Origin: Quercus robur
Taxonomy: Eukaryota > Streptophyta > Magnoliopsida > Fagales > Fagaceae
Length of the DNA: 64,000 bases
Assembly (NCBI RefSeq): GCF_932294415.1
Contig: NC_065543.1
Span: 30,027,530-30,091,529 of the forward strand
Direction: 5' to 3'
The translations under genes were made by a program, and so were the position numbers. The notes beneath the pieces are model-generated. The model was given only the letters and a program-made list of their open reading frames with translations. It searched no databases and had not been told where the DNA came from. Numbering within the stretch: the stretch's first letter is position 1; each line of letters starts with the position of its first letter. Below, one piece after another: positions 33,841 to 45,395 of this stretch.

Positions 33841-35691
33841 ACTAACGTAAACAAGAGAGAGAGAGGGAGAGAAAGAGACATGCAGAAAAGCACCAATCAC
33901 AATCAATATATAAGAATATAGATAATGTAAGGTACGTATGCATGAAAATGCATGAGCATGTGATATGCAATAGTAAAAACATCATGGGTTCAACCCAATC
34001 CTACCAACACACAATTATTTCAACAGAGTAAACATACATCTACAATGCATGAAACATTGTTATGATGCAAATGAGATGCAATGCATGATGATTTAGAACC
34101 ATTTTTACAAAGCCCATGCCAAAAATTTCACAAAAACTCCATTAGTTTTGAAAAACCCTAAAGTTTATCAAAAATCCCAAAAGTAAGTTAAAAAATCATG
34201 TAAATGTATGATAAAGAGGGAGAAATCAATAGACCAGCTGAAGAAAAATTATCTTGAGGCCAAAAAACTCTTGGGAAAGAAGTATTAAGTGAGAAAAATG
34301 TGTTTTGGGAGGTGAAAAGACACAAAAGTATTGAGAGAGATCGAGAGAAGTGAGTCTTAAATTGCGCGGACCCTATATATAGAACCTCTTAAATCTTGAC
34401 AGATCGAGAGGTGTCGAGAGGTGTCAAGGTTTAAATTTTGACAATCTATTGAGCAACTATCCAGAGGTGTCCACAGCAAAAACAGGCTCGATGGATCAAG
34501 GAGCTATCGAGAAGCTATCAAGATTGCAATAAAAAGAAGCTGTAGAGCTTGATAGATAGGCTAGGTATCAAAAGGTGTCGAGGAGTTGTCGAGATTGCTT
34601 AAAAACAGTTTTTCAAGAAGAGAAAAACATAGACATGAATGCAATCAAACAAATAACTCAACCAAGTATCCAAACAACATTTTAAGCTCTCAAAAATATC
34701 TCTTAACAAAAGAAAAAAAATGTTAAGCGCATAGATCCCAAAACACACACACACACTAAATATGTCTAACCAATTTTATATTTCAAAAACAAGTTAAGAT
34801 AGTTTAGTAAGCATACATTAACACATGTATTACTTGTGATGGCCAAATCACATTATACCTGCACATGTATCAAAAGTAGCAAATAATATTGCGTGTTGTG
34901 TGTGAAAAACATTGCAAGATTGCATAAGTGTCTACATGTTATGACGATTTGAGATATAAGAAAATCAATTTAACTCACACACAATCATAACTATTTGATG
35001 GGGACTATCACCTTTGAGATACATCCTATAACTCCCACAACTCCTAGAATACACACTTGCAATCATATATAAAGCATTTTCATTATTTTTGCTTTTATTT
35101 TTCTTTGCATATTTTTCTTTTTAAGCAAACCATGCATTGCAATATAAGAGAGAGAAAAGAAATACCCAATTATTTTATGTATTTGACATTTCACTTTTAC
35201 TATGACTAAGCATATAAATGTCATTTCATGATTGGTGGGTAACAGTGGTGAGTTTGTTATTTATGCATTTCTCTTAAGATTTTCTAGTCCTTCCCGTCAA
35301 AAAGAGTGATACGAGTGTTAAGTGCAAGAAATTACTTAATCTTACTCATCACAAACACGAGCAACAAAGCTCACTTACTTAGTTGTGCATAGAGATGCTC
35401 ATCTAAGTTATAAAAGATACAAAATTTAGAAAATTTTGTTTCAATGGCCATCTAAGGTACACAAGTACCAATGTACACAAACATATACTATTTTTGTATT
35501 TTTTTTTTTTTTTCAATTTTGATTTTTTATTTTTATATGAAAAATAAAATAAACCAAAACTAAAAATGAAAACAAACAAAAACAAGTTAAACAAAACAAT
35601 AAATAAAACTAGACTGATTCAAAATAATAAAGCAAAACACATAAGTAATACAAAACAAAAACACGAGGGGGAGAGAGAATAAGTGACAGAA

Positions 35692-37601
35692 TCACTTGGA
35701 GCCCTTTTCCTTCCACACCTTGGAAGAACTTTTCCGTTTAGTGAACCCTTGATTCGGTGGTAAGTGAGAAGAGTTAAAACCATTTAAATTTGAAAGAAAC
35801 ATGAGGGTTTTGAGAAGATCTCCAAGAGGAGCAAAAGAGGATGGAAATTGACTTTGGTTTCCTGACGCGATCATGTTGTTGCTACTTGTAGCAATTAGGT
35901 CGAGTATGTGCAGCTGCACCACAGTGATGACAAAAATGCTGCTTTTTTTTTTTTTTTTTTCTTTTTCTTCTTCTACTTAGGCTTTTAAGAGTTTCCCTTC
36001 TTAGCCCTAGGGTTCTTAATCTCTTTCTTATCAAGTTTAGGGGATGCTTCTAAGATAGATTTACCATTGTCTACGTTCTCACTAGCTAATTTATTCTTAA
36101 CATTATTGTTATTAGTTTCAACATTATTAGCAAGAGGAACAAAAACAGTAGTACTAGTAGAAGTAATACTAGGAGAGGAGAAATCATACCCTAAACCGGT
36201 TTGATCAGAAGCAGATTTCTGAAGACTGAGCATCTCATCGAGCTTAGTGCTTGAAGTCCTTTCCAATTGAGTTTTGACTTGGAATAGTTTTGTCTCAAAC
36301 TTCTTGGTCTTCTTAGTCAAGAAATTATTCTCAAATCTCAGTGCTCCAATAGTTTAATTGGCTTCATTAAACTTTGTAGATATTTCTTCTCGCTCAAGCT
36401 CCACATCACTGAGCTTCTTGGTGGCCAACCTATACAACTTCTCTTGCTTTTTAGAGACTTTGTATAATTTTGCATAGGCTGTGTGGATGTCATCTAGCTC
36501 ATCCATCTTTTCAAACTTAGAATCCAACAATTCCTCTTCTTCATTCACATCTTCAACAATCCTTTCAACAGAATTTACAGTGGTAGTAAAGGCATTTAAG
36601 ATTCCATTATCCTCATTATTGGAGTCATCCTTAAGCTCAGTGTCACTCAACATAGCAGGAAGTGCCTTGCTCTTCCCGATGGTTTTGAGATATGTAGGGC
36701 ACTCTTGTTTCATATGACCTAAACCTTGACACCCAAAGCACTTTGGTTCTGAGGGTATAGTGTACTAACCGCCATCCCTAGCATCCTTCTTCCCTTTGTC
36801 TTGACTTTTGAATTGCGAAGAATTGGATTGCTTTCGGTCCTTGTCAAATCCTTTCACGTTGGCATTCTTCATAAACTTCTTGAACTGCCTTGTGATATAG
36901 GATCTCATCTTAGAATCTTCATCGTCTCAAAACTCATCAGTGTCATTGCTCTTGGCTTTCAAAGACATGCTCTTGCTTTTGATTGATTTCCCTATCCTTG
37001 TCAAACCCAACTCATAGGTCTGCAAATTTCCAACCAGCTCAGTCAAAGGAATTTTGTCAATGTCCTTTGATTCCTTAATGGCAATAATCTTGGCATGGAA
37101 TCTCTTGGGTAGAGATCTGAGTACCTTTCTCACAATCTTAGGTTCATGAATGGTTTCCCCAAAATTAAAAGCTGAGTTTACAATGTCTTTGAGCTTGGCA
37201 TAGAACTCATCGAACGACTCATCCTCCTCCATCTTTATCTCTTCAAAACTTGTAGTGAGCTTCTGAAACTTTGAATCCTTGACAACCTTGATTCCTTCAT
37301 AGGTTGTCTAAAGAATAGTCCATACTTCTTTAGCAATTTCAGTAGAGGATATTTTCTTGAATTCCTCATTTGTGACTGAACTGAATAAAGCATTCAATAC
37401 CCTAGTGTTGAAGTTTGCTGCCTTGATCTTAGCATCATCCCAGTCGACCAGCGCTTCCGTAGGCATGGTCCAGCCTATCTCCACAACTTGCCACACTTTT
37501 TCATCTAAAGACTACAAGAAAGCTCTCATGCGTACTTTCCAGTATGTATAGTTAGTGTCATCAAATAAAGGAGGTATAATAAGAGATTGTCTTCTATCCA
37601 T
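35692..37601 (-). pseudogene. Copia-type gag relic (UBN2 domain, CCHC knuckles)
   Basis: Starts MDRRQSLIIPPLFDDTNYTY at 37601 with an early stop replacing Q in 'RAFLQSLDEKVW'. UBN2-type capsid segments follow (SFDEFYAKLKDIVNSAFNFG, VLRSLPKRFHAKI). A CCHC knuckle CFGCQGLGHMKQEC lies near 36745-36704, then a coiled-coil/acidic region, a Lys-rich stretch and a second knuckle-like CHHCGAAAHTRPNC near 35925-35884. In the family gag forms the virus-like particle and packages RNA. Several stops and shifts (for example between 37308 and 37232, and near 36920) make it inactive. No pol frame follows it. Confidence 0.85.
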
Positions 37602-37660
37602 GACAAACAGGGGTTAATGGATCACACAGCAAAGATTAAACCTAATCAAAGTATGCCTAC

Positions 37661-37670
37661 TCTGATACCG
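37661..37670 (-). promoter_or_regulatory. Primer-binding site (initiator tRNA-Met)
   Basis: GGTATCAGAG on the minus strand, two bases inside the upstream LTR; it is complementary to the 3' end of initiator tRNA-Met, the common primer of plant Copia elements. Confidence 0.8.
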
Positions 37671-37672
37671 CT

Positions 37673-38685
37673 TGATAGGCCAAGAATGTATTGACCCCTT
37701 GTGATGAATAAACCAATTAATTAGCCAAGTTGATTAATTAATCAGATTAACATATAATATGTGTGGTAGCACAAACAAATCACCAATTAAACTAATTATG
37801 CAGCAGAAATTAAATTGACACGGTAATTTGTTTATGAATAGGTAAAACCTACATGGCAAAATCCACACCGGGTGATTTTAAGGTCACCACTCCCGAGAAT
37901 CTACTATTATTAAAACAAGCAGTTACAAGTAAAGGAATCTCAATACCTTATACTAACTTACAGTTGAACCCTTACCCCAATACCCAATTGGACTTATTCT
38001 ATAGTGACAATCTCTCATTTTCAATGCACGGCTCGAAGTACGTAACTAACCAATTGTGCGGATCCCAGTACACGACTTGATCACCAACTTAAGAAGAATG
38101 TTGACTATAAAGTTCTTCAATTCATCACACAATGAAAATCATGAAGTTGCTTGGTCATAAAACCCTATGGTGTATAAACACAATAGCTTCTTCAAGAGAA
38201 AGAAGAATTAGGGCAAACTAGGTTTCTGGTTACACTTTTCTTCATACTTGTGGAATTGTGCTCTTATGCAATTGTGCATAACTTTTTACGCCCCTTAAAT
38301 ATAATCCTTATATATGTTTAGGTTGTGAGAAAAGAAAGCCCAAACATACATTTACGGATTGGATGAAAATCAGCTTTGAAAAACTAAACTTCATAAATCT
38401 CGATAGATACGCTATCTGTCGAGTAGCTATTGAGCCTTGGGCTGAAACAGCTCTCTTAAACCTCGATAGATACTAGCTGTCGAGATTTAATGAATAACAC
38501 TTCTTCACTTGATTCTTGGATAGACTTGCATGACTTTAACACTTGAACTTGAAACCTTGTTTCTTGAATCATTAAACATATCCTAGATCTACCCAATTAC
38601 AAGTAAAGTGCGTTTTGTCAAAGGATTAGCCAATTACATAAAATGTTGACATATGTTCCTAACACGAATCACATATGTCCTAACA
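37673..38685 (-). repeat. 5' LTR of the pol-less element
   Basis: 1013 bp, direct copy of 31133-32143. The upstream LTR in the element's orientation, abutting the primer-binding site. Confidence 0.92.
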
Positions 38686-38901
38686 TTATATAAAGTCAAT
38701 GTGCATATCTTATAAAATACTAAATGGTGTCAAATATGTTGTGGTTGCATCAAATGGACACCCTAACTTTTTTTATTTTTTTATTTTCCGTTTATTCTCC
38801 TTTCATCATGTGACATAGTAGAAGTATATTGAGCCAGTTAAAAGTTCAATCTCTTATTTAATTTAAATTATATTATATAAATATTTTCTTTATTTACTAT
38901 A
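38686..38901. repeat. CYP82 upstream flank, continued
   Basis: Matches 47818-48000 of the paralogous flank ('ttatataaa.tca.tgtgca', 'gtagaagtatattgagccagttaaaa'), so it is continuous with 31132 once the LTR element is removed. Confidence 0.65.
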
Positions 38902-39935
38902 TGTTAAGTTATGATTTTTCTCATAACATTTGTATTGGCTTATTCCATGACAAAAAGATGTTGTAATTTCATTAATTTATTTTCTTGTATTTTTGTGGGA
39001 TTTATTTGTATTGAGTTTAGTATTAAACGGTGGAGATTTGATCAAGACAGCTAAAAGTCACATAAGGAGAACATGCTAGAAGCTGAAGAGTCAAGTGCCA
39101 GCTATGGAAGTTGAAGAGTCATGTGCTAGCTGTACTAGTTGTTTTTGTGACTCAGGTGACCCGTGAGTGACCCGTGAATTTCACTGGTTAGATGATTTTT
39201 AAGTGTGACCTATTTGCCCATCACTTATACTATAAATACCCTCATTACCCACAAAAATGGTGAAGAGCCTATTAAGAGAAAAAACCCTAAGAGAGCTTTC
39301 TACAACACACCCAACTTATTAAAGAGAGAGCTACTCATTCTTAAAAAGAAATATTTGTAGTCTCTTCTCCTTCCCTCTCCCATTGTTCTACCTATTGAAA
39401 GGAGATTTATATCCAAACACAACCCACACCCCATTTAGAGTGTTGAGAGTGTTTTTGGAGCTTTGGGAAGCATTGGAAGATGCCAAGGATGGTAGATGCA
39501 ATATGGAGCTTATTGCGGGATCCGGTAAAATAGAGAAGACAATGTTAGGCTTAACCTTGTTGGAGCAAGAAGCTTGGAGGGTTTAGGTGCATCGAGTAGA
39601 TTAGGTTTGAAGGGTCTTTTGCTATTCATGTGTCTCAATTGATTTTCTAGTGGATCATTTTACTGCTTGGATGGTGGCGGAAAGGTTTTTTGCCGAGTTC
39701 TTTGGTTTCCTCTTCGATAACATGTGTCGGTGTTATCTTGCGTTTGCTTCTCTCTATCCCTTACTCTTTGCATTTAATTACTACTGTGTTGTGATTAAAT
39801 TATGACTTTGAGTAGTTTGTTTATTTGAGTATAGCTTATATATACATATATTGTTTGAATATAAGCTTGTGCTAGTATTTTTGAAATTTGAGGTCTAAAC
39901 ATTCACTAGTGTTTTACACACCAAGTGAACTTTCA
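38902..39935 (+). mobile_element. Solo LTR, 1034 bp, perfect TSD CTATA
   Basis: Starts TGTTAAGTTATGATTTTTC and ends GTGAACTTTCA. Flanked by CTATA at 38897-38901 and 39936-39940. It contains a TATA-type motif 'tactataaatacc' (about 39226-39238), as expected of an LTR promoter. The paralogous flank near 48010-48040 lacks it. No internal sequence. Confidence 0.82.
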
Positions 39936-39964
39936 CTATATATAAGATTCTTAAGTAAATCAGT

Positions 39965-40330
39965 TTTGACACCAGGATAATACTAATGTGAAATGACAAT
40001 CTGAGTTTTAATTTTGCTTGCTTCTCAAATGGTTACGTTGGATTAGTCAGGGATTATGGTGGCAAAATAGTAGAGAAAGTGGGCAATATAGTCATGTAAA
40101 TTAGACTCTCTTTTTTTTTTTTTTTTTTTTTTTTTAATAACGAGTAAATTAGACTAGGTAAAAGATTAACGTTTTTATTTTATAGCATTTGGCATAAAAA
40201 TTTAAAATGACAACTTTTACTAGATTTTCTTAAGTTACTAGGTCTGGGGACAAATTGATGACCGTGCACAATTCATCAAGTAAAGTTTGTAGCATGTGGA
40301 GTTTAGTAATTAGTTTTAGCAAATTATTGT
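39965..40330. repeat. Segmental repeat shared with 48045-48450
   Basis: Shared order: 'ataatactaatgt.aaa', 'attatggtgg.aaaatagtag', 'agagaaagtggg', 'aaatgacaacttttacta', 'gaccgtgcac/gagcgtgcac'. It marks the far end of the duplicated CYP82 upstream flank. Confidence 0.7.
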
Positions 40331-40334
40331 CTTA

Positions 40335-40770
40335 GAGCCCGTTTGGGATTTGATGCAAGTTTCAGTTTATTTGAGTTTTTAACTTCTCTTTTATACTATT
40401 CATGAGTCATATTGTACTATTCAACTAGTTTTTAACTTTTTTTGCTAAAAGGAACAAGGTGGATTTTTTTTTTTGGCAAAGCCCATATTTTATTGCTAAA
40501 GCATAAAAGTTCATCACAAAAGCCTAATTGGCAATGGCAAATAGCCATTGAAGTTTACTAAAAAGCCCCATTTGGGGGGGGGGGGGGGGGGAGGGGTGTT
40601 TACAAATCAACAATCAGATAGAGCTTCATACATTTGGGGAGGGGTAGGGGATTCAAGTTGATTGTTTTGTCTTTTTTGAGATAGTTACAGTAAGTTGCTG
40701 AGTTGAATTCATAAGTTTCTTGGTGATTCAAGCTGAGTTTGTAAGTAAAGAACCAAACAATACCATTGAG
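40335..40770. mobile_element. Probable Harbinger-type MITE, interrupted
   Basis: Left end GAGCCCGTTTGGGATT follows TTA; the right side has 'aaccaaacaatacc'. The middle (about 40460-40640) is another insertion beginning with a T-run and 'ggcaaagcccatattttattg' and containing an 18-nt poly-G run (40574-40591). Boundaries uncertain. Confidence 0.35.
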
Positions 40771-40839
40771 TTACAAGGTTTGTGGTCTTATAAGTATGTT
40801 TCATAAGCACAACGTTATCGTGTTTAAGTGTGACTAATT

Positions 40840-41699
40840 TGTTAGATTCTAAAAGTTTAGAATGATTCGCAAATCGTGAACACAAAATTGTCTAGATATA
40901 GATTCCAAAGTCTATAAGTATGATTAGACAATGCTCAAGGTGCTGCAAGTCAGAATACAAGAACAAAGAAGTTGCAAGTTCAAGAAATTTGAAACATGCC
41001 ATGTTTAACCGATCGAGACTATGGTTTGACCGATCGAGATGCATTTTTGTAGAGTTTAATTAAAGCCCATCAACCCATTAAGTGATTAGGGTTTCAAATC
41101 TTATTCTCCTAGTATTTAAAGAAAACCCTAAGACACGTTTTAAGGTGGTTTTTTGGAGAGAGAGAAGAGTGCTTCTTGTGCCTCCTATTGTAGATCTAGA
41201 GTTTCTATACTCAAAACTCTCTAAAATCTTCTACCAACAATATTTTTTGAAGAAATTCAAGATCTGGTGTTGTAGAAGTTGCTGCCATCATTAGTCATCA
41301 ATGGTGCTAAAGATTTAAACCTTCAATGGTGGTCTTGGAGTCACAAACTGGAGAGTTTGTGTTGATGATCTAAATCTTTAAGTGGAGCTCTCAGAATCAC
41401 AAACAGGGGTGTTTATGCACAACAAATTCAGATAGAAAAGTCCATGGATTCGAAACTGCGTGTGGTCAAGTGAGTAAGTACTACGAGAAGTAACATTAGA
41501 TTTAGGGAAAAGTCTATTGTAAAACTTCAATTCTATATAGTGAATTTGTGTCTTAAGGATTGTTTAGGTTAAATCATCCCCAAGTTTTTTACCTTGAAAC
41601 TGGACGGTTTCATTGGTTTTCTTGAATCATTATATTGCTTGTCTTATTGACTTTTCCGTACTTAGTGATATGATTATTTGTCTTTAACCTAGATCTGCA
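40840..41699 (+). mobile_element. Solo LTR, 860 bp, same family as 16488-17342
   Basis: Starts TGTTAGATTCTAAAAG and ends CTAGATCTGCA. Flanks TAATT (40835-40839) and TAATA (41700-41704) match at 4 of 5. Length, start, paired 'ccgatcgag' motifs and the 'agtatttaaagaaaacccta' core agree with the minus-strand solo LTR at 16488-17342. Confidence 0.7.
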
Positions 41700-41779
41700 T
41701 AATAAACCTAAGTAAATATTATCCTATAAATATTATCCTATAAATAAAAATTGTACTATGTTAATGCGTATGTTACGTT

Positions 41780-42130
41780 AAGTTTAATTATTATATTAGC
41801 TTAGAATTGTAGCATTTTTTTTTTTCCAAATATAAGTATAATGTCCATATTATTGAAACTTGAGTTTTAAAGTAATCTTTTGAATATTTATCACTTTTAT
41901 TATTTTTTAGGGCTTATAACTATTCTTATTTTTTTTTTAAAAAAAGGGCTTATAACTCCTATTTCTAATGCCTATTTTGTTTGTAGTTTTTAGCCCTAAA
42001 CTAAATATTTTAGCCCAAATAGAATAAAATTTCATACTTTTTAACCTAAAAATTAAGAAAATAAAAATAAAAATTTGAGCCTAAAACTAAAAAAGCAACC
42101 TACAAAAAGAATCAATTTAAGTCACAATTA
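41780..42130. repeat. Segmental repeat, partner of 25900-26215
   Basis: Downstream flank of CYP82 copy 3; collinear with the downstream flank of copy 2. Confidence 0.7.
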
Positions 42131-42600
42131 ATCTAAAATGAACTAAATAGAGTGAAGTGGACCAATTGGACACATGTAGACCAAGTGGACCGAATTGTAC
42201 TGAACTGAACCAAATTGATTGAACTTGACCGAAGTACTATATTGATGTAGCTCAAAAATAGGAGTGTAATAATAATAAATGGTATGCTTTTAACTTTTAG
42301 ATATTATATAGATTCTAATGTCTGTTTGTATATTAAAACTGATTGAATTGTAGATGTAGTTGAGTTTTCTTTCTGTCAACAATAAATGAGTTTGTGTACA
42401 GATAAGTGTTCAAGCTTCTATAAGTGAGTTTCTAATTGTGTTCAAATAAGTTTCCAACTTGCTCATAAATATGAAAAAAAAAAATTCAAACCTGTACCTG
42501 CAGACTTGGGTGAATGGTGTCAACCCATGAAAATAAATCAATTCTAGGTTGATATAGCGTCTCGCAACTTCATTGTCTATAGAGAACAAATTTTGACATG
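42130..42600. repeat. Segmental repeat, partner of 7190-7640
   Basis: See 7190-7640. Here it is contiguous with the 41780-42130 block and lies 0.4 kb beyond the stop codon of CYP82 copy 3. Confidence 0.65.
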
Positions 42601-42996
42601 ACAAAAAATTTTATTATTTTTATATATATGATAAGATTTAAACTTGTAACAGGTTGTAGCTAGCAAACAAATGCTTCCCAAAATGAGATAAGATTCTAAC
42701 TCCAAATCACCTACTCTAATATCACAATAAATTATTGATTATTCCAAAAATTTAAATTGTTACGAAATAATAAACTTAATCATTTAACTAACATTCTAAC
42801 TAATTTGTTTTAACTTAAGAATAATATTTAAAACTTTGACAGAACTGTTTTAGCTAAAGAAAACAAATATATTTATAGTGATCTATATGGAGAAAACACA
42901 CAACTTTATAGTACAACTCATAATATCAAAGTTTTTTGCTTATTATTTTCATATTACATATGAATTGATACTGTTTATCATACAACATCATTCAAG

Positions 42997-45332
42997 TTAT
43001 GCATATGCTTGAGCCGCAAGGCGAGGAGTAAGATTGACTTCTAATGGGGTGGCTTTTAGGTTGGTAAGTCCAACTTTCTCAGTCATGTCCACAGGTTCAT
43101 CAGATGGGGTTGCAATTTCGAAAGCATGCAACAAAGTAGCTAATGTGAGTTGTGTAACTTGTAGAGCAAATGAAATCCCAGGGCACATTCTTCTACCGCT
43201 GCCAAATGGTATCAACTCAAAATGTTGGCCCTTAACATCAACATCCTTGTGAGTTGTAAGGAATCTTTCAGGTCGAAATTCAGTCGGATCCACCCACACA
43301 CTTGGGTCTTGATGGAGTTTTGGAACATTAACAAGGAGTCGTGTACCTGATGGGATGTTATAGCCAGCCAAAGTACAGTCTTCCAAAGACTCATGTGGCA
43401 CTAAGAGTGGTGCAGCAGGATATAAACGCATTGTTTCTTTGAGGATAGCTTGGAGATACTCCAAATTTTTCACATCTGATTCCTTCACTTGCCTTTCTCT
43501 ACCAACTTGGATATCTAATTCTTGTTGAGCTTTCTGTAGAGTTTCACGGTTATTGAGAAGTAAAGAGAGAGCCCAGATCAATGTTACTGTTGTGGTGTCT
43601 GTGGCTGCTAAGATAAGGCCCTGCAAAAGTAATATAATTGGATTGTAGGGAATTAATAAATAGCCTACAGAAGTAAAGAGAGGACCCAAATTTTTCTACG
43701 TTGATGCTGTAAAGTTAAAATATAACTCAACTGAATTTCGCAGTAATAACAATTACTAAAAAAAATAATTCAAAAGTTTCAAAACATGATCCTAACTCCA
43801 CATCCACAAAGACAAGAGGTAATCAATTGTTCAATTTTAATTTATTTTTTAAGGATCCAAAATGTCGTCCTAACCTTCGACAATTTTGTCTTCTTGGGCG
43901 CTTTGGTGAATGATTTATTTAAAATTTTGATCTTGGACCAAAGATTTTGAATGGACTCATCGATCATTTATCAAATAGCTAAAGAAAAAGAAAGAAAAAT
44001 CCAAAATTTTATTGTTTCTTTCAAATCTTGGGACATCACATATGAGTTATGTATTCAAAGTAGCTACTACTTTGCCCAAAAAAAAAGGGCTACATTTGTC
44101 AATGCATATCTTTTTTTTCTTTTTTTTTTGATATTGTCAATGCATATATGATGTTAGAGATTGTTCACACAATCATTAATATATATACCCATTATCCATA
44201 ATTTTTTATATACATCAACACGTAACATATGAATACGTAATATGTGTTTTAACGATATACATAAATTAATGAGTGTGTCATGAACAATATCTTATCCAGC
44301 ATTTAGCAAGGTTTCTAGTAGTGTATAATATATATAGAATTAATATGGTTATTAAAAAAAAAAGGTAAAAAAAAAAAAAAAAAAAAAAAAAACCCTTACC
44401 AGGCATGTAGCTTTGATGATTGTATCCGCGTCATAACTAGAAATTTCATTCTCGTCAGTGACCGTGGATAACAAAACATCCATAAAATCATGGCGTTCCT
44501 TCATCCCGCCAAACAGTTTCCTCTGCTTATGTTCTTGTAGCCATTCTCCAACCATTCGATCCAATTCTTTAGCTGTCTTCTTCATAGCTTTCTCATACCC
44601 TCCTATGTCCAACCACCTTAGATAAGGTAGTGCATCGGCTACTACAAATGTCCCAGTCAAATCAAAAAACTCCCTCAGCGCCTTTCGACATTGATCATTC
44701 CCTTCATTCTCATACTTGGTCGTAGCCCCACCAAATCGCTTCCCTACAACCATCCTAGATACCATATTTAGTGTTGTGTACCCAAACCATCTTTCCATTT
44801 CCACAAATACCTTGTTTTTCTTGCCCAATAGCTCAAATATCTCTTTAATAGAATCATTTACCTCGGCCTCTCTAATGTGTTTGAGCATCTCAAGGCGGTG
44901 ATTTGAGAGGACTTCCAGCATGGCCATCTTTCTCACTTGGCGCCAATAGGGACCATAAGGGCTAAACCCAAACATGGCATAGTTGTAGCCCAATAATTCT
45001 AGAGCTAGAGCTTTTGGACGACTGGCAAAGGCTTTGTCATTAGTGGTAAAACATTCTTTAACTATCTCCCAACTGCTTACTACTAGAGTTCGATGCACAC
45101 CTAACCAGATAGTGAAGATTGGTCCATACTTGTCAGCCATGTTACCCAAGGTAATATGGGGTGGCTGTGACCCTCCTAGTAGGTGGAGGTGGCCAATCAA
45201 AGGCCATGCACTGCTAGCTTCCGGTGGAACTTTCCTTCTACTATCAGATTTTTGAACTCTTCTTGATATCCATGAGTATGAAAGAAAGAAGAGAAATAGG
45301 GAAAAGGCGAAAATGCTGGCTATAGAACTCAT
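42997..45332 (-). CDS. CYP82-family cytochrome P450, intact, copy 3
   Basis: Exon 1 45332-44400 and exon 2 43620-42997, with a phase-0 GT-AG intron of 779 bp; 518 aa. N-terminal MSSIASIFAFSLFLFFLSYS membrane anchor, [18 protein letters not shown] hinge, substrate-recognition region, I-helix AATDTT (about 316-321), ETMR (373-376), FRPERF, haem loop [10 protein letters not shown] with Cys457. All core P450 residues are present. The intron's donor side carries a long A/T run (about 44347-44391, plus-strand view), which could affect splicing but is not disabling. Very similar to copies 1 and 2, so a product of tandem duplication. Expected to be an ER-bound monooxygenase of specialised metabolism; substrate unknown. 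The start is fixed by the anchor and by a TATA box 53 nt upstream. Confidence 0.92.
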
Positions 45333-45384
45333 AGAAGATTGAAGCTGTTAAGGAATATTGTAAGAGAAGGAAGAGCATATGTTT

Positions 45385-45395
45385 GCTATTTATGG
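45385..45395 (-). promoter_or_regulatory. TATA box of CYP82 copy 3
   Basis: CCATAAATAGC on the minus strand, ending 53 nt upstream of the ATG. The same position holds similar sequence in copies 2 (about 29955) and 4 (about 46577), as expected of duplicated promoters. Confidence 0.5.

Larger units (their letters stand above)
31133..38685 (-). mobile_element. Pol-less LTR retrotransposon with gag and 3' ORF, TSD TTATA
   Basis: 7553 bp. LTRs 31133-32143 (1011 bp) and 37673-38685 (1013 bp) both run TGATAGGC...CCTAACA on the plus strand. Perfect 5-bp TSD TTATA lies at 31128-31132 and 38686-38690. On the minus strand an initiator-Met-type primer site (GGTATCAGAG, 37661-37670) follows the upstream LTR, and a purine tract (AAAGGGGGAGAT, about 32144-32155) precedes the downstream LTR. 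A gag relic (37601-35692) and a 3' ORF relic (33840-32710) are present, with no protease, integrase or reverse transcriptase. The LTRs differ by very roughly 10% by eye, so the insertion is old. The paralogous flank near 47817 preserves the empty site. Confidence 0.93.

Noticed and set aside
33441-33896. 151-codon minus-strand frame
   Set aside because: Out-of-frame shadow of the transposon 3' ORF beginning near 33833.
35403-35594. Phe/Lys-rich small protein
   Set aside because: Poly-T and poly-A low complexity within the LTR element.
39383-39586. Small protein-coding gene with a TATA box upstream
   Set aside because: Lies inside a 1034-bp solo LTR with a perfect CTATA TSD; the TATA motif is the LTR promoter.
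44352-44399. Read-through extension of CYP82 copy 3 exon 1 into a poly-Phe tail
   Set aside because: It is intron sequence: the GT donor at 44399 joins exon 2 in phase, as in copy 1.
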